A stretch of 30,858 nt of DNA from CAZYTX01 sp964650485. GTDB lineage: Bacteria > RBG-13-61-14 > DATKZS01. A model generated the notes under the pieces. It did no database searches, was not told where the DNA came from, and worked only from the letters and a program-made list of their open reading frames with translations. The stretch lies in assembly GCA_964650485.1 (NCBI GenBank), contig CAZYTX010000044.1, forward strand, positions 1 through 30,858. The letters are read 5' to 3'. The translations under genes and the position numbers were made by a program. Shown one piece after another: positions 7,159 to 15,143 of the stretch (position 1 is the stretch's first letter; every line of letters starts with the position of its first letter).

Positions 7159-7938
7159 ATGAACGCGCTGAAGCTTACGATCATGGGGTGCGGAACATCC
7201 ACCGGGGTCCCGGTCATAGGGTGCCCTTGCGACATCTGCCAGAGCGGCGACCCCCGCAACAACCGCACCAGGACATCGGCGCTGGTGTCAACCGACAAGG
7301 GCAACATACTGATTGACACCGCGCCTGACCTGCGCGCGCAGGCTATGGCAACAAGGACCCACAGCATAGACGCGGTCATATTCACGCACGACCACTCGGA
7401 CCACATAGCCGGCGTGGACGAGCTTAGGACCTTCAACTTTGTCATGGGAAGGGCCATACCAATCTATGGCAATGAAAAGGTGATAAAGCGCATAAAGACA
7501 GTGTTCGAGTACATATGGGACCCCGATGCACCCAGGGGGGGAGGCCTGCCCATGCTGCATACGCACACTATAAACGGCGCCTTGGACCTGTGCGGAGTGC
7601 GGGTCGAGCCCCTGCCTTTGTGGCACGGGGAACAGCAGATACTCGGTTTCAAGTTCGAGCAATCTCTGGCCTACCTTACCGACTGTAACAAGATACCTCC
7701 CGAGACCATGGAAAAGGTCAAGGGTGTGCGGGTTGCTGTAATAGACGGGCTCAGGTACAGGCCGCACACGACCCACTTGTCGGTTGACCAGGCGGTTTCC
7801 GCGCTCAAGGAGATCGGGCCGCAAAAGGGTATACTTACCCACTTGAGCCACAGCCTGGACTACAACCGGCTGAGAGATGAGCTGCCCGAATGGATCGAGC
7901 CGGCTTACGACGGCATGATTATTGACATGGGGGATTAA
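7159..7938 (+). CDS. PhnP-like metallo-beta-lactamase-fold hydrolase
   Basis: 259 residues from ATG 7159. The fold is marked by HDHSDH (77-82), the HxHxDH metal motif, plus later AYLTDCN and ILTHLSHS ligands. An N-terminal GCGTSTGVP and a CPCDIC cluster (Cys22, 24, 27) match the PhnP/MBL-hydrolase group, in which these cysteines bind a structural zinc and the enzyme cleaves phosphodiesters or cyclic phosphates. No phn genes are nearby, so the substrate is open. The start is unclear: AGGAG (7153-7157) is too close to ATG 7159, but well placed for a CTG at 7168 that would give MKLTIMG, a family-typical beginning. The alanine dehydrogenase gene follows after 4 bases. Confidence 0.85.
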   Translation: MNALKLTIMGCGTSTGVPVIGCPCDICQSGDPRNNRTRTSALVSTDKGNILIDTAPDLRAQAMATRTHSIDAVIFTHDHSDHIAGVDELRTFNFVMGRAIPIYGNEKVIKRIKTVFEYIWDPDAPRGGGLPMLHTHTINGALDLCGVRVEPLPLWHGEQQILGFKFEQSLAYLTDCNKIPPETMEKVKGVRVAVIDGLRYRPHTTHLSVDQAVSALKEIGPQKGILTHLSHSLDYNRLRDELPEWIEPAYDGMIIDMGD

Positions 7939-7942
7939 AGTA

Positions 7943-9067
7943 ATGATTATCGGAGTCCCCGCTGAAAGGAAGAGGGAGGAGTACCGGGTGGGGCTCACTC
8001 CCCCGGGAGCAGGCGCGCTGGCAAAAGCCTCTCACCAGGTGCTGGTCGAGTCGGGCGCCGGGCTGGGCGCCGGCTTTTCCGACGATGTGTTCGCCCGGGC
8101 AGGGGCGAAGATCATGCCCCAGCCGCGCCAGGTATGGGAAGGCGCGGACCTGGTAATAAAGGTGAAAGAGCCACAGCCCGAGGAGTACGAGTTCATGAAG
8201 CGGGGCAAGATTTTGTTCTGCTTCCTCCACCTGGCCTCACAGCCCGAGCTTACCGAGAAGCTCATCCAGTGCGGCACGACCGCGGTGGCTTTCGAGACCA
8301 TACAGACCGGGGACGGTGCGCTCCCGTGCCTCATGCCCATGAGCGAGATCGCGGGAAAAATAGCCGTGCAGGCGGGGGCCAGCTTCCTCATGCGCGACAA
8401 AGGCGGGCCGGGCATACTGATGGGCGGAGTGCCCGGGGTGCATCCATGCGAGGTTCTGATCATCGGGGGCGGGACATCGGGCACTAACGCCGCCAGGATG
8501 GCCACGGGAATGGGTGCGCACGTGCGCATCATGGACGTGAACCTCTCAAGGCTGGCATACCTGGACGACATCTTCAACGGTCGCGTCACCACTGTGATGT
8601 CTGACGAGCACAACATCGAGACATACGTGCCCCAAGCTAACTTGCTCATCGGCGCGGTGCTGGTCCCGGGCGGACGCGCGCCCCTTCTTGTGCCCGAGTC
8701 CCTTGTCAGGAGAATGCAGCCAGGCTCAGTGACCGTGGACATTGCCGTGGACCAGGGAGGGTGCATCGAGACCATCAGGCCAACCACTCATGACGACCCC
8801 ACGTACCAGAAGCACGGGGTCACGCACTACGGTGTGGCAAACATTCCTGGCGTTGTGCCCAGGACAAGCACACAGGCACTGGCAAACGCCACCCTGCCCT
8901 TTCTTTTGAAGCTCGCAAACCTGGGAGAGAAGGCATTCGAGCAGGTGATCGAACTCAGGAAGGGGCTGAACGTGCATCCCCGCGCGGAAAATAAAAAAGG
9001 CGTGGTAACCAACCAGGCGGTGGCCGACTCGCTCGGTCTGGATTACACTCCTTATGAAAGCCTTTGA
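7943..9067 (+). CDS. ald: Alanine dehydrogenase
   Basis: 374 residues, the usual length. It catalyses NAD-dependent interconversion of L-alanine with pyruvate and ammonia in the cytoplasm. The active-site residues fall at the numbers known for the family: Arg15, Lys75 (IKVKEP), His96 (FLHLA) and Asp270 (VDIAVDQGG). The NAD-binding Rossmann motif is IGGGTSGTNAAR near 174-185, with Asp198 closing the second strand (IMDVN). ATG 7943 gives the typical MIIGVPAE start; an in-frame TTG 21 bases earlier lies inside the previous gene. It is tightly spaced between the hydrolase and the FrzS-like gene, suggesting one transcript from the 7118 promoter. Confidence 0.97.
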   Translation: MIIGVPAERKREEYRVGLTPPGAGALAKASHQVLVESGAGLGAGFSDDVFARAGAKIMPQPRQVWEGADLVIKVKEPQPEEYEFMKRGKILFCFLHLASQPELTEKLIQCGTTAVAFETIQTGDGALPCLMPMSEIAGKIAVQAGASFLMRDKGGPGILMGGVPGVHPCEVLIIGGGTSGTNAARMATGMGAHVRIMDVNLSRLAYLDDIFNGRVTTVMSDEHNIETYVPQANLLIGAVLVPGGRAPLLVPESLVRRMQPGSVTVDIAVDQGGCIETIRPTTHDDPTYQKHGVTHYGVANIPGVVPRTSTQALANATLPFLLKLANLGEKAFEQVIELRKGLNVHPRAENKKGVVTNQAVADSLGLDYTPYESL

Positions 9068-9084
9068 AGGGGCTTAAAAGCGGC

Positions 9085-10155
9085 ATGGAAACGGCTGAGA
9101 ATTCGCGCAGGAGAAAGATACTGGTGGTGGAGCCGGACGTCGAGTTCGCCCTGGTGCTCCAGGACTTCCTGCTCTCGCAGCGTTTCGATGTCGAGATAGC
9201 CCACACCGGGGACGACGGTATCAAGAAGTACGGTGGCTTCAAGCCCGACATTGTGCTCCTCTCCAGGGAACTGCCTGTAAAGGACGGCACAGGGCCTGAC
9301 GGGCTCAGGGTGCTGAGGGTCCTGAATCAGAACAGGAAGGCTGTGAGGGTCCCGGTGATCATGTCTTCTACCGAGGCGACGGACAAGGACTTCGAGAGAT
9401 ACAGGAAGCTCAAGTTCAGCGCCGACGACTACATGACAAAGCCTTTCGAGGACACCGACCTGCTCCGCAAGGTGGAGAACCTGGTGGGGTTCGACTTCTC
9501 CGAGGGTGTGGAGAACATAAAGATGGACCAGGCCATGGAAGACTCAATACACAGCATCTTTGACGCGGATGAGCAGGAGCTGGGACTGGCCGCGTCCGCA
9601 CAGACCAGGAAAGAGATATCCTGGCTGCTCGATCAGGTGGGCGAGGAGTTGGACAGGCAAAACGAGGTGCCGGAAGAACCTGAAAAGACGCCTCCACCCG
9701 AACAAGAGCCACCCCCTCCCGACGGACAAGTGAATGAATCTCAACGGCTCCAGGATGAGAACAAGGTGCTCGACAAGGAGCTCGACAAGGTGAGGAAGCA
9801 GCTCGTGAGTGAGCGCAAGCGGTCCCGGGAGATCAAGAAAGAGTGGAGGACCAAGCTCCAGGAGATCGAGAAGAGGCTCGCCCAGAGCGAGAAGCGCGAG
9901 CAGAGGATGCGCGAGGAGTTCGAGGCCGTGCGGGGAAGGTTCGCGGACCTGGAGCTGGAGCACACCATGGAGATCGAGAGGATCAACTCGGAGAAAAGGC
10001 GCATGGAGGAGGAGCTCATAGCACTGCGACACTCCGGCGCTGACCTCGACTCATACCCACCGGAGAGGATCGCCACGGACCTCGCAAAGCTCTCAGCGTC
10101 CATACATAAAATAATAGACAAGATTAAAACCGAAACCGAGGACAAAGAAAAGTAA
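9085..10155 (+). CDS. FrzS-like pseudo-receiver and coiled-coil protein
   Basis: 356 residues. Residues 11-130 form a response-regulator receiver fold (KILVVEPDVEF at the start, ADDYMTKPFE with Lys119). However, the usual phosphoacceptor Asp is Ser60 (DIVLLSREL), and the acidic pocket reads EPD rather than DD, so ordinary phosphorylation is unlikely. A proline-rich linker (about 184-205) leads to a long charged coiled coil (about 207-315) and a short helical tail. This layout, including RKLKFSADDYMTKPFED followed by LVGFDF, recalls Myxococcus FrzS, which has an atypical receiver plus coiled coil and acts at the cell pole in type IV pilus motility. The likeness is by pattern only. ATG 9085 is chosen over TTG 9064, which overlaps ald. 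Confidence 0.7.
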   Translation: METAENSRRRKILVVEPDVEFALVLQDFLLSQRFDVEIAHTGDDGIKKYGGFKPDIVLLSRELPVKDGTGPDGLRVLRVLNQNRKAVRVPVIMSSTEATDKDFERYRKLKFSADDYMTKPFEDTDLLRKVENLVGFDFSEGVENIKMDQAMEDSIHSIFDADEQELGLAASAQTRKEISWLLDQVGEELDRQNEVPEEPEKTPPPEQEPPPPDGQVNESQRLQDENKVLDKELDKVRKQLVSERKRSREIKKEWRTKLQEIEKRLAQSEKREQRMREEFEAVRGRFADLELEHTMEIERINSEKRRMEEELIALRHSGADLDSYPPERIATDLAKLSASIHKIIDKIKTETEDKEK

Positions 10156-10166
10156 CCGCCGCGTTT

Positions 10167-11156
10167 TTATCGCCTTTGCAGACGCTCCGCCGCGGGCCCG
10201 GCCAGAAGCTTCGCGGTGATGACCAGGGCCTTTGCGTTGGGATGGAAGTCCATCCTGTGAACCACCAGGTCGGATGCATCATAGCCCTCAAAAAGCGGCC
10301 AGGGGTCAACCCACTCGAGGCCGAGAGCGGTGAGCGTCTCCTGAAGCCGCTGGCGCTCTTTTGCGAACATGTTCTCGTTTGCGATCATGGGGAAGGTGAC
10401 CGCTATCAGGGGTATGCCGCGTTCTTCGAGCATGTCTCTCATCTTTTTGAGGTCTCTTACAAACAGGTCCCAGTGCTCGCCCGACGGGTCGTAGATGCTT
10501 CTCACGTACTCCTTGAAGATTCTGTTGACCTCCTTTGCGTAGGCCGCCCTGAAAAAGGGCTTTACAAAGGGGAGCTTCACCCAGAATGAACCTTTCCATT
10601 TTTTCAGCTTGTCGGATTCAGGTTTGAAGGGCTCGCGCTCAGGGTCGTTCATCTCGGTTATCACCAGCACCATGAGGTCCGGCTGAAGCGGCAGCACCTT
10701 TTTTCTCAGCATGACCAGGTAATGCTCCATGTCATAGCCTCGCACTCCAGCGTTTATCACCTCTACTTCCCTGCCCTGCACCCGCTTTGAAAGCAGGTCT
10801 TCTAGATGCGCCGGCAGGGAGCCCTGCTCGGGCACGCCCTGTCCGAACACGATCGAGTCGCCAAGCACCACCACCCGGAGTATGTCTTCGGGCTTAAGCA
10901 TTTGCACCTCTGGCCCGCGCAGTCCCTGGCTGTTGATCCTGACATGCACACCGTTCAGTGTGCCCGAGGCCCCGGGCACGTGCTCGTACTTAAGGCCCGG
11001 CGCCTTGCTCTCCCGGTAAAAGCCTGGATCGGAGTCGCTTTTGGGGTTGTACTCTTCGCAAAATGGATACAAGGAGACCGCGAGTGCAAGGATTGCTAGT
11101 GTTATGGCTGCTGCAAAAGCGACTTTTCTTGCAATGCTTGTCTCAGAACCCTTCAT
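10167..11156 (-). CDS. Membrane-anchored SGNH/GDSL-type hydrolase
   Basis: 329 residues with one N-terminal membrane helix (about residues 12-31), so the catalytic domain probably faces the periplasm. The nucleophile motif is LGDSIVFGQG (Ser101), and the closing motif is DFHPN with Asp303 and His305. Between them, INAGVRGYD supplies the block II glycine and ITEMND the block III region (Asn usual here). Family members hydrolyse acyl or acetyl esters on lipids, polysaccharides or peptidoglycan; the substrate is unknown. The ATG has GAGG nine bases upstream. Its stop is 11 bases from the end of the convergent FrzS-like gene. It is the last gene of a minus-strand block, separated from the preceding one by 211 bases. 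Confidence 0.85.
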   Translation of the reverse strand: MKGSETSIARKVAFAAAITLAILALAVSLYPFCEEYNPKSDSDPGFYRESKAPGLKYEHVPGASGTLNGVHVRINSQGLRGPEVQMLKPEDILRVVVLGDSIVFGQGVPEQGSLPAHLEDLLSKRVQGREVEVINAGVRGYDMEHYLVMLRKKVLPLQPDLMVLVITEMNDPEREPFKPESDKLKKWKGSFWVKLPFVKPFFRAAYAKEVNRIFKEYVRSIYDPSGEHWDLFVRDLKKMRDMLEERGIPLIAVTFPMIANENMFAKERQRLQETLTALGLEWVDPWPLFEGYDASDLVVHRMDFHPNAKALVITAKLLAGPAAERLQRR

Positions 11157-11367
11157 AACCGGGCGCCTCGTCCCTGGTGATCCTGGTGGTTTCCAGCTTT
11201 ATCTCCTTTGGCACCGGCTCGCCGCATCCATGATCCTCTTTGCCGGGGAGCGCTTGTAATCGCCCGCCTGGTTATATATGACCTCGCTGATTTCAATATA
11301 ATCAAGGCATTACAGACCAAAGTTAAAGCTTAATCTAGGACAGGGCGCGCCGCAAGTTCAGTCCAGG

Positions 11368-12189
11368 TCAAGAAAGCAGCTCTCTTACGTAGTCCCGGCT
11401 TTTAAGCTCCGTACCGGGGTCTGTGCCCACCTTCAGCACCTCAAGTGTCATAACTCCTTCAAAGTTTTTGAAGAAGTCGAGGAATGGCGTGTAGTCAATG
11501 TTGCCCTCCCCTATTGCCACGTGGTCGTCATCCTCGCCCATGTTGTCCGTGAAGTGGATGTGCCTGACATCTGGCGCCAGCTTGCGGATGGCCTCTTCGA
11601 GCTGTCCCTTTAACCTGGCGTGACCTATGTCAAGACAGAAAGCGAGCGCGTCCGAGCGCACCTCCTCTTTTATCTTCAACATATCGTCCGGGCACTTGTC
11701 AATGTGCTCCGGCTCGATGGAGCTGTTCTCCAGGCACACCAGCACGCCCCTTTGCTCAGCCCGCTCGCACACCTCCTGCAAAGACTCCACGTTGTACGAC
11801 CACTGCATCTCGAATGCCGGGCCTGCCCTTTGCCTCGACCTCTCGGGGTAGACGTAATCCCCTGCATGGACCACCACCCGGTCCCCGCCCAGGTCCGCGC
11901 AGAAGTCCACCGCGGCCACGAGCTGGCACGAGGACTCGCGCCTGATGCCCGGGTTCATGGCCGCGATGTTGAGGCTGGTAAAAGGCGCGTGCACTATAAG
12001 CTCGATCCCGGAGGCCTTGACAAGCGCCCTGCCCTCTTCCCTCTCCTTGTGGCCCACTTCCTGGCAAACGCACTGGGGGAACTCGCCGAACACCTCGAAG
12101 GCCTCGAACTCATGCTCCGCGGCAGTCTCAAGGGCCTTGAGCCAAGGCAGGATTATAACGCTCGAGCCCGCCATCCCCAGCAAAGGCAC
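11368..12189 (-). CDS. Xylose isomerase-like TIM-barrel protein (sugar epimerase/AP endonuclease 2 family)
   Basis: 273 residues. The motifs are those of the sugar phosphate isomerase/epimerase superfamily. In order they are ELIVHAPFTSLN, RVVVHAGDYV, VLVCLENSS (metal-binding Glu), ALAFCLDIGHARL (Asp and His), VRHIHFTDNMG, and near the end VMTLEVLK (Glu). These residues normally hold one or two divalent metals at the barrel mouth, for sugar isomerisation or, in endonuclease IV, DNA cleavage. The absence of other DNA-repair features favours a sugar or polyol role, but the substrate cannot be called. It begins 12 bases after the end of the FAD oxidoreductase gene and is likely co-transcribed with it. 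The start at 12189 is preceded by GGAGG. Confidence 0.85.
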   Translation of the reverse strand: MPLLGMAGSSVIILPWLKALETAAEHEFEAFEVFGEFPQCVCQEVGHKEREEGRALVKASGIELIVHAPFTSLNIAAMNPGIRRESSCQLVAAVDFCADLGGDRVVVHAGDYVYPERSRQRAGPAFEMQWSYNVESLQEVCERAEQRGVLVCLENSSIEPEHIDKCPDDMLKIKEEVRSDALAFCLDIGHARLKGQLEEAIRKLAPDVRHIHFTDNMGEDDDHVAIGEGNIDYTPFLDFFKNFEGVMTLEVLKVGTDPGTELKSRDYVRELLS

Positions 12190-12201
12190 GTCCGCCTCCC
12201 T

Positions 12202-13515
12202 TTACTCCGACAAGAGCTTCTTGATGGCCCGGACCGCGTGCATGGCCGAGCTTATTGCGGTCCCGGAGAGCATGCCGGGTGCGTTCACCGCGTCACCGGC
12301 AAGGAACAGGTTCTTGAACCGGCCGGGCGCCGGCCCGGGCCTCTTGTCCCGCGGCTGCCCGGGCAGGGGGGCTGCTCCGGCTATCATGGGCATGACCCTG
12401 AGGCGCTCCCATTTCACCTGTTCCATCATCTCCGGGAACTGCCTTTTCACCAGCCTCTTCATCCTCTTTATATGCGAGCGGGTGGCCTTGTTGTCCGAGA
12501 GGTCATCTGAAGGCACAAGCGCGAGCCAGCTCGTGATCTGGGCCCCTTCCGGGGCAAGGCCCGGGTCCAGGTTGGACGGGAACCTGCCGATCAATAGCTC
12601 TTCGGGGTCTATCATCACGCCTTGTATGTCGCTCACGCTTTTTGAAAGCCCCATCTCCAGCGCGATCCCGGAGACGGGCTTTAGCTTTGTGAGTCCCCGC
12701 AGGAAAGATGCCGTGGGCGAGTCGCCTGAGAGTAGCCCGGGCAGGGATTGCAAGGGCCCGGTATAAAGGAGAGCAGCGGGCCTGAACTCATCCGAGGTGG
12801 TGGCCACCCTGGTGACCTGCTTGTCGGATAGCTCTATCTCGATTACTTTCGCTCCCAGCACGAACCTGGCGTTGTCGCTGCTTATCACCCGGGAAAGCTC
12901 CTCAACCAGGGTATGAGGACCGCCTGCAACAGCTTTCACCAAGAAGCCGGGGCTGCCGGCTGAGTTCAGGTGTTGTATCAGTTCTACTGCCGAGGTGTGA
13001 TCCGCTCCCATACCCATGATGCTGAGACAAAGCGCGGAGGCATACCTTTGAACAAGCTCGTCCTCGGAAAAGCCGCCCTCTGAAAGGAAGTCGGACACGC
13101 TCTTCTTTTTCCATTCCCCAGGCTCAGCATCCATAAGGACCGTGAGCCAGGAGCGCAGTTTATGGCTCTCTTCATCACCAAAGCCCGGGGCAGTGGGCCC
13201 TTTTGCCGGCTCGTGCACTGGCGCCGCTGTCCTGGTCTTGCCATGAAGGATATAGCCCGGCTCGACAGATTCCAGGAACTCGACAGGAAGGGACAAAGCG
13301 CGTGCTAGCTCGCCAAGCGGCCCCTCTTCACCGTAATGGAAGCTGTGCAGGCCGGAGTCCAGGCGGAAGCCCTCTTGCTCCAGTCCTTTCATCCGGCCGC
13401 CAACGTCCTGCTCCTCTTCGATCACGGCCACGCCAGCGCCCTCGCTCGAGAGAAGAGCGGCAGCGCACAGTCCTGAAAGACCGGCGCCAACCACAACTAC
13501 GTCAGGTTCTTTCAA
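12202..13515 (-). CDS. FAD-dependent oxidoreductase, phytoene desaturase/amine oxidase-like
   Basis: 437 residues. The FAD dinucleotide-binding motif VVVVGAGLSGL is at residues 6-16, followed about 20 residues later by an acidic strand end (VIEEEQDVGGRM). That GGRM plus DSGLHSFHYG is typical of the CrtI/protoporphyrinogen oxidase/amine oxidase group. The C-terminal FAD motif is NLFLAGDAVNAPGMLSGTAISSA. Family members desaturate, isomerise or oxidise carotenoids, porphyrinogens, retinol or amines; no carotenoid or haem genes are next to it, so the substrate is open. The start is a TTG at 13515 with a strong GAGGAGG five bases upstream. A promoter and a small palindrome lie just ahead. Confidence 0.85.
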   Translation of the reverse strand: MKEPDVVVVGAGLSGLCAAALLSSEGAGVAVIEEEQDVGGRMKGLEQEGFRLDSGLHSFHYGEEGPLGELARALSLPVEFLESVEPGYILHGKTRTAAPVHEPAKGPTAPGFGDEESHKLRSWLTVLMDAEPGEWKKKSVSDFLSEGGFSEDELVQRYASALCLSIMGMGADHTSAVELIQHLNSAGSPGFLVKAVAGGPHTLVEELSRVISSDNARFVLGAKVIEIELSDKQVTRVATTSDEFRPAALLYTGPLQSLPGLLSGDSPTASFLRGLTKLKPVSGIALEMGLSKSVSDIQGVMIDPEELLIGRFPSNLDPGLAPEGAQITSWLALVPSDDLSDNKATRSHIKRMKRLVKRQFPEMMEQVKWERLRVMPMIAGAAPLPGQPRDKRPGPAPGRFKNLFLAGDAVNAPGMLSGTAISSAMHAVRAIKKLLSE

Positions 13516-13535
13516 ACACGCCTCCTCGAAGATTC

Positions 13536-13549
13536 ACTGTTCAAACAGT
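13536..13549. promoter_or_regulatory. Palindrome over the oxidoreductase transcription start
   Basis: ACTGTT-CA-AACAGT is a perfect 6-2-6 inverted repeat. It overlaps the edge of the -10 hexamer and the predicted start of the minus-strand promoter at 13547-13574, the position expected for a repressor operator. No regulator gene is adjacent. Confidence 0.35.
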
Positions 13550-13574
13550 CTAGACCAGTTTCCGGCTGGATCAA
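13547..13574 (-). promoter_or_regulatory. Possible promoter of the minus-strand oxidoreductase gene
   Basis: Read on the minus strand: TTGATC (13574-13569), a 16-base spacer, and TAGACT (13552-13547). Each hexamer has four matches to the sigma70 consensus. It lies about 32 bases before the TTG start at 13515. Confidence 0.4.
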
Positions 13575-13593
13575 AAGGATGTTTGGACATAAA

Positions 13594-13641
13594 CGGGTAA
13601 CACACATAGCTATTTGCTATGTGTGCGACCGAAGGGAGTAG
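13594..13641 (-). repeat. Palindromic intergenic repeat, copy B
   Basis: On the minus strand: left box CTACTCCCTTCGGTCGC (13641-13625), a perfect 10-bp hairpin with arms at 13616-13625 and 13601-13610 (CACACATAGC on the plus strand) around a 5-base loop, then right box TTACCCG (13600-13594). The left box matches copy C in 14 of 17 bases. Its orientation is opposite to copy C, with the two left boxes facing each other across about 52 bases, as in paired REP elements. Confidence 0.65.
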
Positions 13642-13693
13642 GTTGTGCCGTAAGGAGCAAAAGGGTATTGGACTCTGAAGAAGTGCACATGAC

Positions 13694-13737
13694 CTGCTCG
13701 CTTCGCTCGCCGACAAAGCAGAGCTTTGTGTGTTACC
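13694..13737 (+). repeat. Palindromic intergenic repeat, copy C
   Basis: Left box CTGCTCGCTTCGCTCGC (13694-13710), a 7-bp hairpin ACAAAGC/GCTTTGT (13713-13719 and 13723-13729), and right box TTACC (13733-13737). The stem bases differ from the other copies but still pair, while the left box is nearly that of copy A. It lies about 10 bases before the -35 region of tyrS. Confidence 0.6.
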
Positions 13738-13747
13738 TTTTAAGAAT

Positions 13748-13776
13748 TTTTCATGGCCCGGCATATGTTTTATAAT
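13748..13776 (+). promoter_or_regulatory. Promoter of tyrS
   Basis: TTTTCA (13748-13753), a 17-base spacer, and a perfect TATAAT (13771-13776). The predicted start is near 13783, leaving a leader of 20-35 bases. There is no room for a T-box or other long attenuator. Confidence 0.65.
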
Positions 13777-13802
13777 GACTATTTACGATTAGCACTCAAA
13801 AA

Positions 13803-15122
13803 ATGCATGAAAGGAAAATGGATAGACAAGAATCCATAGAAGCAATCCAAGACGCCATAGAAGCTCTCGGTCGCCGCGGTTTCATAGGCCAGGCAACTGA
13901 CCTCCGTTTGCTTGCAGAGCTGTGTAAAGAGCAGAGCATCACCTTTTACGTGGGGTTCGACCCGACCGCGGAGAGCCTGCACATAGGCAGTCTCAAGCAG
14001 ATCATGATGATGGCCCACATGCAGAGGATGGGACACAAGCCCATCGCCGTGGTGGGCGGCGGCACCGGAATGATCGGGGACCCCTCGGGAAAGACCGTGG
14101 AGCGGAAGCTGCTCTCAATAGACGACATTGACAAGAACCTCCTGGGGATTAAGGCCCAGCTCGAGCGCTTCCTTGACTTCGAGAGCGGGGAGAACTCGGC
14201 CCTGATACTGAACAACGCCGACTGGCTCGCGGACTTTACCTTCATAGACTTCCTGCGCGACGTGGGCAAGTGCTTCCGGCTGGGGGAGATGCTTGGCAAG
14301 GAGTCGGTGCGCATGCGGCTCCAGAGCGACGAGGGCATGAGCTTCACCGAGTTCTGCTACATGCTGCTGCAGGCGTACGACTTCCTTTATCTCTTTGACA
14401 ACTATAACTGCAAGCTGCAGATGGGGGGCTCGGACCAGTGGGGCAACATCACCGCGGGCATGGACCTTGTGAGGAAGCTGCGCTCGAAGACGGTGTACGG
14501 GCTCACCTCGCCGCTGGTGGTCACCGCGGGCGGGCAGAAGTTCGGAAAGACCGAGGCAGGGACCGTGTGGCTGAAGCCCGAGTGGACATCGCCCTACGAG
14601 CTCTTCCAGTACTTCGTGCGCGCGCACGACGATGACGCGGTTGACTGGCTAAAGGTCTTCACCTTCCTGCCGCTCGATGAGATCGCAAAGCTGGAGCAGG
14701 CCATGAAAGCGCGGCCCGAGGAGAGGGAGGCACAGCGAAGACTGGCCTGGGAGATCACCGCGCTGGTGCACGGCAGAGACGAGGCTGACAAGGCGGCCCG
14801 TGCGAGCGAGATGCTGTTCGGCGAGGAGATCAAAGACTTATCCGACCGGGACCTGGAGACTATATTCGCGGACGTGCCCGGCGCACAGGTTGAAAGGAGC
14901 AGGCTGGAGCAAGGCGTGTTAATTCCGGACCTGCTGGTGGAAACGGGTCTTGTAAAGTCCAAGCGCGAGGCCCGGAACCTGGTGCAGCAGGGAGGTGTCT
15001 ACCTGAACAACGTGCGGGTGGATTCCGAGCGTAAGACGGTTACATCCGGGGGCCTTGCATCCGAGTCCCTGCTGGTGCTCCGGACCGGGAAGAAGAAGTA
15101 CATGCTTGTAAAGGCTGTATAA
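13803..15122 (+). CDS. tyrS: Tyrosyl-tRNA synthetase
   Basis: 439 residues from ATG 13803 (434 from ATG 13818). It charges tRNA-Tyr with tyrosine in the cytoplasm. It is a class I synthetase: the HIGH motif appears as HIGS at 60-63 and the KMSKS loop as KFGKT at 246-250, both usual bacterial TyrRS variants. Tyrosine-pocket segments YVGFDPTAESLH and LQAYDFLYL, and the GGSDQWGN segment, are all present. The C-terminal 60 residues form an S4 RNA-binding domain (LVETGLVKSKREARNLVQQGGVYLN). Start choice is uncertain: AAGGA lies only two bases before the second ATG, and the first has no site. It has its own promoter and is followed by repeat copy D. Confidence 0.97.
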   Translation: MHERKMDRQESIEAIQDAIEALGRRGFIGQATDLRLLAELCKEQSITFYVGFDPTAESLHIGSLKQIMMMAHMQRMGHKPIAVVGGGTGMIGDPSGKTVERKLLSIDDIDKNLLGIKAQLERFLDFESGENSALILNNADWLADFTFIDFLRDVGKCFRLGEMLGKESVRMRLQSDEGMSFTEFCYMLLQAYDFLYLFDNYNCKLQMGGSDQWGNITAGMDLVRKLRSKTVYGLTSPLVVTAGGQKFGKTEAGTVWLKPEWTSPYELFQYFVRAHDDDAVDWLKVFTFLPLDEIAKLEQAMKARPEEREAQRRLAWEITALVHGRDEADKAARASEMLFGEEIKDLSDRDLETIFADVPGAQVERSRLEQGVLIPDLLVETGLVKSKREARNLVQQGGVYLNNVRVDSERKTVTSGGLASESLLVLRTGKKKYMLVKAV

Positions 15123-15143
15123 CAGACACCTGTGCCTGCGTCA

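Noticed and set aside
11143..11214. Small minus-strand frame (GTG start, 23 residues) overlapping the start of the SGNH hydrolase gene
   Set aside because: The peptide looks protein-like, but there is no ribosome site and nothing to compare it with. It could be a short upstream coupling frame; evidence too thin. The rest of 11157-11367 shows nothing firm.
13534..13764. 76-residue minus-strand open frame upstream of tyrS
   Set aside because: It runs through repeat copies B and C and has no ribosome site; judged spurious.
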